In this document: piece after piece, positions 7,914 to 15,464 of the stretch
Layout of the letters: every line of letters starts with the position of its first letter
How positions within the stretch are numbered: position 1 is the stretch's first letter
Source: Glaciihabitans arcticus
Lineage (GTDB): Bacteria; Actinomycetota; Actinomycetes; Actinomycetales; Microbacteriaceae
Assembly: GCF_004310685.1 (NCBI RefSeq)
Contig: NZ_SISG01000002.1
Location: forward strand, 181,952-245,951
Direction: 5' to 3'
DNA length: 64,000 nucleotides
Made by a program: the position numbers and the translations under genes
Notes under the pieces: generated by a model
The model's input: only the letters and a program-made list of their open reading frames with translations
What the model was told of the DNA's origin: nothing
Databases searched by the model: none

Positions 7914-9545
7914 ATGTCACGCACCTCGTTCACGGCCGGGCTCGCAGTCGCGAGCCTCGTCTCCGCCACCCTCGCGGGCGGAGCCTTCGCCGCCACTCCC
8001 GGCACTGCCGGCGACGCGTTCGCCGACGCACTCGTCCAATCCGGTTCGACCTGGATCGCCAACCTCGACACCGCGGGAGCGACCCTCGAGCCCGGCGAGG
8101 CTTTCGCCACACCCGACCCCGCGGTCAGCCGCACCGGCACCGTCTGGCTCAGCTGGACCGCGCCGGAGGACGCGAGCATCGCCCTCCACGCGTCGACCCA
8201 CTCGACCGGCGTCGCGCTGTACACGGGCGCATCGCTCGAGACGGCAGCCGAGCTCGTGTTCTCGGCGACGGGCGTCGTGGCATCCCGTGTCACAGCAGGT
8301 GAGACGTATCACGTGCAGGTCTCCGCGATCGGTGCGGTGGATGTACCCGCCCCCGTTCTCGTCGAGCTCACCGTCACCGGCGACGAGCCCGTCGCGGCGC
8401 CCGACCCCGAGCCGACTCCCGCGCAGGATCCCCAGGCGCTGTTCGGCGATGCCCCGTTCAACGACAGGTTCGCCGCGGCAGGCGTGCCGACCGGGGAAGC
8501 GTGGACGCACTTCGTCAACAACGAGTCCGCCGGAACCGAGACCGGCGAGCGCCTGACCTTCGACGAGGTGTCGGGCTGGCGCATCTTCAACACCGTCTGG
8601 CTCAAGTGGAAGGCGCCGGCCACCGGTTCGGTCACCATCGACACCTACGGCAGTGCGACCGAGGAGACCTCGCTCGCCGTGTTCACCGGCACGAAAGTGA
8701 ACACCGCCGTGCGTATCGCCGCCAACGACGATGCCGCGCAGGGCGACAAGCACTCCCGCATCACCAGCCTCTCCGTCACCAAGAATGTGGTCTACGCGAT
8801 CCAGGTCGGTAGCGTCTCGCAGTCGGCGGCCTCCTCGGTGACCGGATCGATGCAGGTCAACCTGGTCGGCACGTACGCGGCCCCGTCGAACGACAACAAG
8901 GGCAAGGCGCCGGCCATGACTGGCGGCAGCTGGACGAGCGCCGGGACCACGATCGGTTCGACCATCGAGACCGGCTTCGAGCCGACCTCCAACCCGCAGA
9001 CCGCGGCCAACAAGCGCCAGAACTCGATCTGGTGGAAGTGGATCGCGCTCGCGTCCGGCACCGTTGACGTCACCACGGTGGGCAGCACATCGACGATCTA
9101 CCTCGCGGCGTTCGAAGAATCGCCGACTGTCGGGATGATGCCGGCGGGCTTCGACCAGGACCTCAACAGCCACGGTGCGGTCCTGCACGTGCCGGTCATC
9201 GCAGGTCACACGTACTACTTCCAGGCCGGCGACATCACGGAGACCCGAGGAACGGTGAAGCTGCAGTTCGCGGCCGTCTATACCGGGCCGTATATCACCA
9301 AGGTGGCACCGGTGGCCGGCAAGCTCGCGGGCGGCAACACGATCACCATCACCGGTTCGCGCCTCACCGGCGTCACCGATGTGAAGATCGGCGGCATCCT
9401 CTCCACGAAGATCACGCACGTCGGCTCCACGAAGCTGCTCGTCAAGGTGCCCGCGGGCGTCTCGCGTAAGAAGGTCGTCGTCGTGGCTTACGCGGGTTCG
9501 GCGTTCAGCGTGGTCCGCGGTGTAACGCACTACACGTATAAGTAA
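7914..9545 (+). CDS. secreted protein with C-terminal IPT/TIG domain
   Basis: 543 residues. A signal peptide ends near residue 27 (AFA-AT). The exported part contains three related beta-rich segments, each with a tract like TVWLSWTAPEDASIAL, TVWLKWKAPATGSVTI or SIWWKWIALASGTVDV, followed by a YTG/FTG/FEE-type strand; these look like repeated sandwich domains of about 120-130 residues. The last ~85 residues are an IPT/TIG immunoglobulin-like domain (PYITKVAPVAGKLAGGNTIT). No catalytic motif or wall anchor is visible. Likely a surface or extracellular adhesive/binding protein. RBS-like GAAAGAGAAA precedes the ATG. A terminator follows the stop. Confidence 0.8.
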   Translation: MSRTSFTAGLAVASLVSATLAGGAFAATPGTAGDAFADALVQSGSTWIANLDTAGATLEPGEAFATPDPAVSRTGTVWLSWTAPEDASIALHASTHSTGVALYTGASLETAAELVFSATGVVASRVTAGETYHVQVSAIGAVDVPAPVLVELTVTGDEPVAAPDPEPTPAQDPQALFGDAPFNDRFAAAGVPTGEAWTHFVNNESAGTETGERLTFDEVSGWRIFNTVWLKWKAPATGSVTIDTYGSATEETSLAVFTGTKVNTAVRIAANDDAAQGDKHSRITSLSVTKNVVYAIQVGSVSQSAASSVTGSMQVNLVGTYAAPSNDNKGKAPAMTGGSWTSAGTTIGSTIETGFEPTSNPQTAANKRQNSIWWKWIALASGTVDVTTVGSTSTIYLAAFEESPTVGMMPAGFDQDLNSHGAVLHVPVIAGHTYYFQAGDITETRGTVKLQFAAVYTGPYITKVAPVAGKLAGGNTITITGSRLTGVTDVKIGGILSTKITHVGSTKLLVKVPAGVSRKKVVVVAYAGSAFSVVRGVTHYTYK

Positions 9546-9562
9546 CGTCACCGTAGAACGAC

Positions 9563-9598
9563 AAAACCCCGGTCACCATCGCTGGTGTCCGGGGTTTT
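9563..9598. terminator. bidirectional Rho-independent terminator
   Basis: AAAACCCCGG pairs with CCGGGGTTTT, with an inner CACCA/TGGTG pairing, giving a long A/T-flanked hairpin. It ends the secreted IPT/TIG gene on the plus strand and the small peptide gene on the minus strand. Confidence 0.85.
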
Positions 9599-9623
9599 GG
9601 GGGGTCTTAGTGAGTACGAGTGC

Positions 9624-9704
9624 CTACTGGCAGCTGTCGCACTGCAGAAGATCCATTGGGTCGACGGGAACTGCGTAGCCGCCGACGGTGTCTTCGTTAT
9701 CCAA
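9624..9704 (-). CDS. 26-residue acidic peptide with C-terminal CxxC
   Basis: TTG start with AAGGAGG 6 nt upstream, 26 codons and a TAG stop. The product begins MDNEDTVGGYAV and ends DLLQCDSCQ: acidic, with one CxxC two residues wide at the very C-terminus. Most third codon positions are G or C, like true genes here. It forms a self-contained unit: promoter (9783-9812), ~70-nt leader, strong RBS, short ORF and bidirectional terminator. No modification enzyme lies beside it, so a RiPP role is not shown; a metal- or redox-active peptide or a leader/signal peptide are alternatives. No named family is recognised. Confidence 0.62.
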   Translation of the reverse strand: MDNEDTVGGYAVPVDPMDLLQCDSCQ

Positions 9705-9782
9705 TTCGATCCTCCTTCTGTCTGAGTGGATGGGTGGTGAACTCTTAGCGACTTTCTTTCGATCGCTGCTGCGAGGGTTCTC

Positions 9783-9812
9783 ACTATATAACGGGAATCA
9801 CAGCCGTGTCAT
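9783..9812 (-). promoter_or_regulatory. promoter of the small CxxC peptide gene
   Basis: On the minus strand ATGACA (-35, 5 of 6 bases match) is followed after 18 nt by TATAGT (-10, 5 of 6). Transcription would begin near 9776 and give a leader of about 70 nt before the peptide start. Confidence 0.55.
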
Positions 9813-9813
9813 T

Positions 9814-9829
9814 CCACTACATGTAGTGG
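9814..9829. promoter_or_regulatory. perfect 16-bp palindrome upstream of the peptide promoter
   Basis: CCACTACATGTAGTGG is fully self-complementary and sits two bases upstream of the -35 box of the peptide promoter, a position typical of an activator or repressor operator. The regulator is unknown; none is encoded next to it. Confidence 0.5.
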
Positions 9830-10254
9830 TTCGGCGTGTCGCGATCTTTTTCCAGAGTAACGCTGGCCACTGACATTTCTGTCGATTTCCGTTTACCGCT
9901 TCACCATGTCCGCTAACCAGTTCACCAGTGTCCGCTAACCAGTTCACCAGCTGTCGTTTTTCGAAGACAAACGGAGCGGTTTGCGAAGTGATGTGGAACG
10001 GCGTGTGGCGTTGTCACAGGCAATACGCCGCGAGCAGCCGAGAAAAACCGCTGTCAAGTAGGTGCGTTCAGTTAATTGAACGTAAGTCCGGAGCAAGCAC
10101 ACCGCCATATCCACAACCGTAAAACTGAAGAAGCTGGCGTAGACCTGACTCGGGCCCGCAATGCCCTTAGTCAGAATCTCGAAACCACATAGTGCCTCAG
10201 TGGCATTGAGCTGAGAGGTCGATACCCGATGAAATACGGAAGAACCGCCCCTGA
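9830..10254. other. non-coding stretch with insertion-sequence-like debris
   Basis: No convincing gene. It contains a tract around 9871-9893 (CTGACATTTCTGTCGAT) that recurs in similar form near 20311-20333, a 22-bp tandem duplication (9907-9950), and an imperfect palindrome CGTTCA-N6-TGAACG at 10065-10082. The base composition is lower in GC than the surrounding core. It marks the left side of the accessory region. Confidence 0.5.
9907..9950. repeat. exact tandem duplication of a 22-bp unit
   Basis: A 22-bp unit beginning TGTCCGCTAACC and ending AGTTCACCAG occurs twice with no spacer and no mismatch. The sequence style resembles transposon end sequences, but no transposase is beside it. Confidence 0.7.
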
Positions 10255-10464
10255 CTATTGTCGGAGAACTTCTACCGGTAAGACGCGCGACGCGTCCATT
10301 ATCTCGATTCCCAAAAGCCGACCGTCGGCATCGAAGTCAAGATTTATCATCGCGTCGATCTCAGTCGTATCGCAGAGATAGGTGTGGTCAACACCGCCAC
10401 TTAAAATTTCGTCCGCGAGCTGGATATAGGCGGCGTCTACTCGAGCGTCATATTTTATGTTCAA
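10255..10464 (-). CDS. DUF2283 domain protein
   Basis: 69 residues from a TTG start. The whole protein is one DUF2283 domain: YDARVDAAYIQLAD at the N-terminus and NLDFDADGRLLGIEIMDAS towards the C-terminus. Such proteins are usually paired with a DUF4258 or similar small partner and sit in toxin-antitoxin-like or mobile contexts, but no partner is seen here. No good RBS precedes the TTG, so the gene could be a relic. Function unknown. Confidence 0.7.
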   Translation of the reverse strand: MNIKYDARVDAAYIQLADEILSGGVDHTYLCDTTEIDAMINLDFDADGRLLGIEIMDASRVLPVEVLRQ

Positions 10465-10623
10465 GGGAGCGCACTTTTCAGATTGGTGATGTACTTCGCT
10501 GTAACTCTGGTGATGACGGTAGTCACCTCTTTGTTGACACTACCAAGGAAGATCTTCGTGGCTGGATGTCAGCGCGATCCGACCAAAGACGCTCCGGCCA
10601 CGACAAGAACGCATCCAGCTGAC

Positions 10624-12276
10624 CTACTCCGAGCCGGAAGAATATCGCAGGGCGGAATTCGATTGGGGACCTAGCCCAAGTGAGTGGGAGGAGTGGGAAC
10701 CGCACTGGAGCGACGACGACAGAGCGCTCGCCACAGCCGCTCGATATTCTGCCCGGTTGAAAAGGTGCTCCGCTTCGCCCGGGTCGCCCGTTATCGACTC
10801 GATCATAGGCATCGCCACCGACTTCAGAAAATGACTCTGAGGATAAAGCCAGTTCGTCGTGCCGGAGCTTGGGAACCCATTGATGACGTCCGCGTTCAGG
10901 ACGTTATACGAATGGATGACATCGAACGCTGGACGCGCGTCGTTTCCTTTGAAAGGATCACTCCAGCTTGGCTCGGTGTGTAGCCGAATGATCGCTTCTT
11001 CGTGGCCCGCGGCAAGGGCAGCCGCGGATCCCACGACTAGCGACAGCAGCGCGGGCAGGTGTTGAAGGTCATCCCACCATGGAGTTATCGTCCCAGTCTG
11101 CCGGCGCCGTGCCCGTAATGCGGATTGAACCACGTGAACCCAGAGGTCAGAGTGCTCTTGATCGCGATCCAAAAAGATGCCAGTTCCAAGCATGTTCGCC
11201 AACGTGTTTGACCGTGCAGTCATGTCAAGATGCGCAGTCTCAGCCGTCTCCCAATCTGACGCGGGGGCCGCCATCGGGCGATCGGCTAGATGAGACCGCA
11301 GTTCGCCGAGTTGTTGATCGAGGAGGTCGCGCAACTCAATTCGGCGCCTGGGGTCGGGTAGCGCGCGCTTGACTCGGGAGATATTGACACCAAGTGATTG
11401 GGGGGAATCCGACATTGCCTCGACAGCCTCGACGCGGGTCAGCATGTCGGCAAAGAACTCGTCTGCCGATGCGCCTTCCATAATCTGAGCCCCAGTTCGC
11501 GCGGTCAAAGTTCGAGCGACGTCGCCCAGCTTGGAACGCGCTGACCAGTACATCGGGTATCTCCGACCCGCGCTCGACTCCAGGGCCGCGGTCAACGCCG
11601 GATCCCAGTCGCCAGACCATCCCGCGATGACAACTCCGTACTCATCAAAAATGCGTTGGAGTAGGGCGTTCGTGCGCTTCGGGTACTGGCTCAGCTCATC
11701 AACGGTATTTCGCTGGTCAAGACTGGCGTAGTCGCCGTGCAGCTTGATCACGGTGCAGGCCATGTGTTGGACCGGCTCCATACCTGCGATCGCAGAGTCG
11801 CTGGTTATCACCTGAGGACTAATACCCTCGCTCTCGAGTGCTCGCTCAATGAGGCGGTCGAAGTTGGTCGTCACAATCACGCGGACAGCGCCTTTTCGCA
11901 CCATCGCGGCGATAGCCTCGTGAGCGGGCCCGGGGACCTTGAGTCCAGCGTCACGATCGTCATCGCTCGGTTCGAAGAAACCCGCCAGGATCGCTCGGCG
12001 CGCCGCGCGAGTGGTCCCAAGCTGTTCAAGCAGCGATGAATAGCCAAGAGGCGCGCCGTCACCATGCTGCAGCCACCACGCCTCTGCGTCAAAGTCGACG
12101 CCCGGTTTGGTCCCTGCGGCGGCGGCGGCTCGGCGAACCAAGGCATCCACGACGCCCCAGCCGGTAGGTATACCCGCGCCGGTGGAAACACCCGAACCGA
12201 GTAGCAATGAGTAGACGCCTGGTTGCGTGGCCAGAGCCGTTGCGAGACCTATCCGAGGATCCATGCGAGGAGACAC
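10624..12276 (-). CDS. stand-alone SIR2-like protein, possible defence NADase
   Basis: 550 residues from a GTG at 12276 (an ATG at 12264 is also possible; neither has a clear RBS). The N-terminal ~290 residues are SIR2-like: nucleotide-binding GSGVSTGAGIP (27-37), TTNFD (136-140), KLHGD with the conserved His180 (178-182), and GWSGDWD (219-225). The zinc-binding Cys pairs of protein-deacetylating sirtuins are absent, as in SIR2 domains that cleave NAD+ during abortive infection. The C-terminal ~250 residues are helical and not recognised; they may sense the invader. The last ~30 residues are Ser-rich and may not be native. Neighbours are small or mobile genes. Defence role is inference from domain type and context. 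Confidence 0.75.
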   Translation of the reverse strand: MSPRMDPRIGLATALATQPGVYSLLLGSGVSTGAGIPTGWGVVDALVRRAAAAAGTKPGVDFDAEAWWLQHGDGAPLGYSSLLEQLGTTRAARRAILAGFFEPSDDDRDAGLKVPGPAHEAIAAMVRKGAVRVIVTTNFDRLIERALESEGISPQVITSDSAIAGMEPVQHMACTVIKLHGDYASLDQRNTVDELSQYPKRTNALLQRIFDEYGVVIAGWSGDWDPALTAALESSAGRRYPMYWSARSKLGDVARTLTARTGAQIMEGASADEFFADMLTRVEAVEAMSDSPQSLGVNISRVKRALPDPRRRIELRDLLDQQLGELRSHLADRPMAAPASDWETAETAHLDMTARSNTLANMLGTGIFLDRDQEHSDLWVHVVQSALRARRRQTGTITPWWDDLQHLPALLSLVVGSAAALAAGHEEAIIRLHTEPSWSDPFKGNDARPAFDVIHSYNVLNADVINGFPSSGTTNWLYPQSHFLKSVAMPMIESITGDPGEAEHLFNRAEYRAAVASALSSSLQCGSHSSHSLGLGPQSNSALRYSSGSE

Positions 12277-12395
12277 GCGTTCAACCTACTCTGAGCATCC
12301 GCCAGAGTCTAAGTGCGCGGGTTGTCCCTAGGGCTGGAGTCCTGGCGATGAATATGAACGCGTCGTCTCGCCGGGATAGGCCGGCGTGAGGAGAA

Positions 12396-12466
12396 GTTGC
12401 CGCTTCTGGTTGGCGACGGTCGCTCTCTTCGGGTGAGAGCGATAACGGAATCACAGAAGCGGCAAC
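12396..12466. repeat. structured intergenic repeat, copy 1
   Basis: GTTGCCGCTTCTG (12396-12408) pairs perfectly with CAGAAGCGGCAAC (12454-12466); a second stem GCTCTC/GAGAGC lies inside (12422-12440). A second copy with the same outer stem lies at 13127-13195, and looser similarity continues about 65 bp beyond each right arm. Could be a structured RNA, a MITE-like element or a strong terminator. Confidence 0.7.
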
Positions 12467-12571
12467 GCTGAGACAGCATGCCAGGCTTCGTGGTGGCACG
12501 CTCTCCCCACTTCGGGGTTTGCATCCCTTGGCAGAGAGGGGTTGCTCACCATCGGGCAGGTCAGCGGAGTC

Positions 12572-12841
12572 TCACTCAGCGATTGACGAGGGGCGGATGA
12601 AGGAGCTGGTGGCCTCCTCGAGGGTATCGAATCGGCCAAGCTGTCGACCCAGACGTGTCAGGGCTACGTATCCGGCAGGATCTCTAAGTTCGATCATGCC
12701 GAGGAAATGGCCACCGACGCGACCTATCCACACCGGAGGATGCACCACGTCAGAGAGTGCCCATTCGACGTTCACCTCTGCCCCAGTAGTCGACGAGACG
12801 ATGTTTGTGGCGTGGGCGGGGACAGGCTCGGTAGCGGTCAC
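12572..12841 (-). CDS. hypothetical protein, 89 residues
   Basis: GTG start at 12841, no strong RBS. The product has an N-terminal beta-rich part (NVEWALSDVVHPPVWIGRVGGHFLGMIE) and a C-terminal helical part (LGRQLGRFDTLEEATSSF). No cysteines, signal or membrane segment. It shares a short interval with the downstream-of-13073 small gene; both are bracketed by the two copies of the structured repeat, so they may have arrived or spread together. No family recognised. Confidence 0.6.
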   Translation of the reverse strand: MTATEPVPAHATNIVSSTTGAEVNVEWALSDVVHPPVWIGRVGGHFLGMIELRDPAGYVALTRLGRQLGRFDTLEEATSSFIRPSSIAE

Positions 12842-12869
12842 GCTGTGCAGTCTGGCAGAGCGAGGAGTG

Positions 12870-13073
12870 TTATTTCGAGTCTGCCTTTAGTCGCTTCTTG
12901 GCCGCCCGTTCACTGAGCACGGACACGTAGTCCGTGACGGGCTTTGTGGAGAGCTCCGTGACCTCTTCCTTCACGATCCGCTCGACCTCGGCCGGGCTAG
13001 CCGACGGGTCTTTTTCGCGAAGTCGATCGGTGACTTGGCGGACGACTTCTTCCTGATCAAATTCCGTAGTCAT
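12870..13073 (-). CDS. three-helix-bundle small protein
   Basis: 67 residues, ATG start. Almost wholly helical and charged, with a pattern EEVVRQVTDRLRE ... SPAEVERIVKEEV ... VTDYVSVLSERAAKKRL that fits the short three-helix-bundle (dimerisation) family common in actinobacteria. It probably acts as a cytoplasmic binding protein; its role is unknown. It lies 28 bp upstream of the 89-residue hypothetical gene on the same strand. Confidence 0.75.
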   Translation of the reverse strand: MTTEFDQEEVVRQVTDRLREKDPSASPAEVERIVKEEVTELSTKPVTDYVSVLSERAAKKRLKADSK

Positions 13074-13126
13074 GTGGGCAGTATCGCACTCGAAGGTAAA
13101 CGATCGACACGGTCGAGGTGGGACGC

Positions 13127-13195
13127 GGTGCCGCTTCTGCGGGGGTCGGCCGACCTCTGGGGGGAGAGCGATACCGGATGGGCAGAAGCGGCAAC
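13127..13195. repeat. structured intergenic repeat, copy 2
   Basis: Outer arms 13127-13139 and 13183-13195 match copy 1 with one arm mismatch (GGTGCCGCTTCTG / CAGAAGCGGCAAC); an inner CTCT/AGAG stem and the shared bases GAGAGCGATA-CGGA lie inside. It is direct-oriented relative to copy 1 and about 730 bp away, so the two copies flank two small genes. Confidence 0.7.
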
Positions 13196-13385
13196 GCGCA
13201 GCCAGCCTGGCAGGGCACCTCGGGATGTCGCTCGCTCCATTTCTGGGGTGTCAGCCCCGGTCTACTGCCGAAACCCACAGCCTCGTCCAGTCCTCGGTGT
13301 CGTCAGGGTCGGGCCATCGGACCGCTACAGCCCGCGGAGTCCACGCGACGGACTAGGCGCAGCAGGTCGCTCCCGCGACTCGTAC

Positions 13386-13490
<105 letters not shown>

Positions 13491-13602
13491 AAGTCTTGGC
13501 GCGGCCACAGAGCTCGGCATGATTGTCCATACGAAGCCGCCGAGCTCGCGCAAGCGTCCGCCGCGGATAGGACAGATTTTGCCTCGATCCTTGGGTTTCT
13601 GC

Positions 13603-14682
13603 TCACATCCACTTGCTTCGTTTGAAGATGATGAAGAGTGCGAGGGCGAACGCGAACATTAGACCGATGGCCATGGGGTAACCGTAAGTCCAGTGCAACT
13701 CAGGCATGATGTCGAAATTCATTCCGTAGATGGCGCCTATCAGCGTGGGTGCGAAGATGATTGCTGCCCAGCCCGAGATCTTTTTCATGTCTTCGTTCTG
13801 CCGTTGGGCCACGAGCGTCGCGTTGACGCTCAGGATCTGAGCGAGAGCGTCGCGGAGCTCGACTGTTCGTCGGGATGCTTGTGTGAGGTGGTCGGATACG
13901 TCTTGCAAGTAGGCGCGCAACTCTTCGGGAATCGCGTACTTATCGAAGCCCGCTTGCAATGATCGAAGTACGTCTGACATGGCTGCCGCCGTGTGCTGCA
14001 TGTCGATGACTTCTTGACTCAGACGATAGATGCGCTCGGCGACGGCCGCGTCGCCGCTGAACACCTCGCGTTCGATCTGTTCTTTGTCTGTTGATAGGCC
14101 CGCGAGTACGGGGCGATAGCCGTCGACGATGGTGTCAAGGATCCCGTAGAGAACCGCTTCGGGTCCAAGCTTGAGGAGGTTTGCGTCTCCAAGGAGTGTT
14201 CGATCGCCCCTCTCGGTGTCACCAAGGGTTGTCCCATCGGACCCGTCGAGCCACCGGTGATCCTGGCACAGGAGGGCAACTGAGTTGGGTTGGACAAGCA
14301 CGTGGAATTCGGCAAAGTCCACTTCTTCTGTCTCGTCCACGTAGCGGGCTGATCGCGCTACGAGGAAAAGCACCTCCCCGTATCGTTCGAGCTTCGGCCG
14401 CTGGTGAGCGTTGACGAGGTCCTCACGAAGAAGCGGATGTAGACGCCACGCGTCTGCGAGCTCTGCGATGTCGTCTTCATCGGGAGCTGGAAAGAAGAAC
14501 ATTGTCATGCGGTCACTCGAGCCCTGTGCGAACCTCAGGGCCTCGACCACGGGGACCTGCGCTGTCTCGGGATCCGGGACACCGTTCGTGACGAATCGCG
14601 TGAGTCGCGGAGACGGCCCGTGCGCCGCTGGAGCGATAACTTTGGCGACGCGGAGCGGGCGACGGTTGGGTGTGCGAGTCAC
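13603..14682 (-). CDS. corA: CorA-family divalent cation (Mg/Co) transporter
   Basis: 359 residues; GTG start with AAGGAG 8 nt upstream. The cytoplasmic alpha/beta domain and long stalk helix fill residues 1-295, then two C-terminal membrane helices carry the signature YGMNFDIMPELHW between them. It would form a pentameric Mg2+ channel. Compared with the second CorA at 27492 it lacks the extra stalk repeats, so the two are diverged paralogues. It lies in the accessory region 65 bp downstream of a TetR gene on the same strand, with a hairpin between; a shared transcript is possible. Confidence 0.93.
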   Translation of the reverse strand: MTRTPNRRPLRVAKVIAPAAHGPSPRLTRFVTNGVPDPETAQVPVVEALRFAQGSSDRMTMFFFPAPDEDDIAELADAWRLHPLLREDLVNAHQRPKLERYGEVLFLVARSARYVDETEEVDFAEFHVLVQPNSVALLCQDHRWLDGSDGTTLGDTERGDRTLLGDANLLKLGPEAVLYGILDTIVDGYRPVLAGLSTDKEQIEREVFSGDAAVAERIYRLSQEVIDMQHTAAAMSDVLRSLQAGFDKYAIPEELRAYLQDVSDHLTQASRRTVELRDALAQILSVNATLVAQRQNEDMKKISGWAAIIFAPTLIGAIYGMNFDIMPELHWTYGYPMAIGLMFAFALALFIIFKRSKWM

Positions 14683-14705
14683 GGGCGTTCTCCTTATTTG
14701 AGAGG

Positions 14706-14744
14706 ACCCGCGCCGCCGATTTCCTGGCTGTCGGCGACGCGGGT
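14706..14744 (-). terminator. hairpin between TetR and CorA genes
   Basis: ACCCGCGCCGCC pairs with GGCGACGCGGGT with one mismatch and a 15-nt loop. On the minus strand it follows the TetR stop, but only a C/T-mixed tract comes after it, so it may attenuate rather than stop transcription. Confidence 0.45.
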
Positions 14745-14747
14745 GGT

Positions 14748-15344
14748 TCAGAATGCGGGCACGAGCACTCGCTGGATGGCGGGCCCGAGCACCGCGACGA
14801 GCTCATCATGGTCCGCAGCAACGAGAGCTGGCACCCCGACAATGCGGCGACTTATAACCACACCCACGAGCATGGACGCGGCAAGACCAGCCCGCAGCAT
14901 CGCAGCTGGGTCACCGCTGCTCCTCGTGCCTTCGATGAGGCGGGACTGGATGAAACTCCGCAGCTGTTCGTTCGCTGTCTCGTTGACGATTGCACCTCGA
15001 AGCATCGCCATGAGCGGTTCGGACTCGTCGATGGAGCCTTCCCAGGCCTTGAGGTGGGCCCGAACGACCCTCTCGCCGAGTGAGCCGTCGGGTCCTTCGA
15101 ATGCCGTGTTGAATCGTTCGAGTGCCGAATAGGGAATCGCCATGACCTCAGCGAATAGCTCGTCTTTCGAGCCGAAAAATTGCATGACCTGGGATGCATC
15201 AACCGACGCATCAGCGGCGATCGCGCGAATCGTCGTTGCAGTAAAGCCGTCGCTCGCGAAACGCGAGCGTGCCGCATCGAGCACTGCTTGTCGCGTACTG
15301 GAGGTGCCGGGGCGCCGTCCGCGGCGGGACTTCACTTCAGTCAT
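14748..15344 (-). CDS. TetR-family regulator
   Basis: 198 residues. N-terminal helix-turn-helix with the family pattern (RQAVLDAARSRFASDGFTATTIRAIAADASVDASQVMQFFGSKDELF) at about residues 18-62; the rest is a helical ligand-binding domain. It is divergent from a CocE-type hydrolase gene, and a palindrome lies between them (15375-15390), so it very likely represses that gene and itself. The effector may be the hydrolase substrate. Confidence 0.9.
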   Translation of the reverse strand: MTEVKSRRGRRPGTSSTRQAVLDAARSRFASDGFTATTIRAIAADASVDASQVMQFFGSKDELFAEVMAIPYSALERFNTAFEGPDGSLGERVVRAHLKAWEGSIDESEPLMAMLRGAIVNETANEQLRSFIQSRLIEGTRSSGDPAAMLRAGLAASMLVGVVISRRIVGVPALVAADHDELVAVLGPAIQRVLVPAF

Positions 15345-15374
15345 GGGTCAAATCTAACCCCTCGCCTCAATTAT

Positions 15375-15390
15375 CTCAACAGGTGTTGAG
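15375..15390. promoter_or_regulatory. likely TetR operator for the CocE-hydrolase gene
   Basis: CTCAACA-GG-TGTTGAG is a perfect inverted repeat in the intergenic space between the divergent TetR and hydrolase genes. It is the only strong palindrome there. Confidence 0.65.
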
Positions 15391-15464
15391 TTCGAGCGTG
15401 AACGGGCGTACGCTCACTGCGATCCGAAAGTTGGTCCGTGGATCACGAGACGAAGGAGCTCACC

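Noticed and set aside
7917..9551. Minus-strand reading frame opposite the IPT/TIG protein
   Set aside because: Plus-strand gene has a signal peptide, repeated domains and a terminator; the opposite frame is Arg-rich with no features.
9928..10122. Possible 64-residue plus-strand protein
   Set aside because: Begins in the tandem 22-bp repeat, no RBS, unnatural composition; treated as non-coding.
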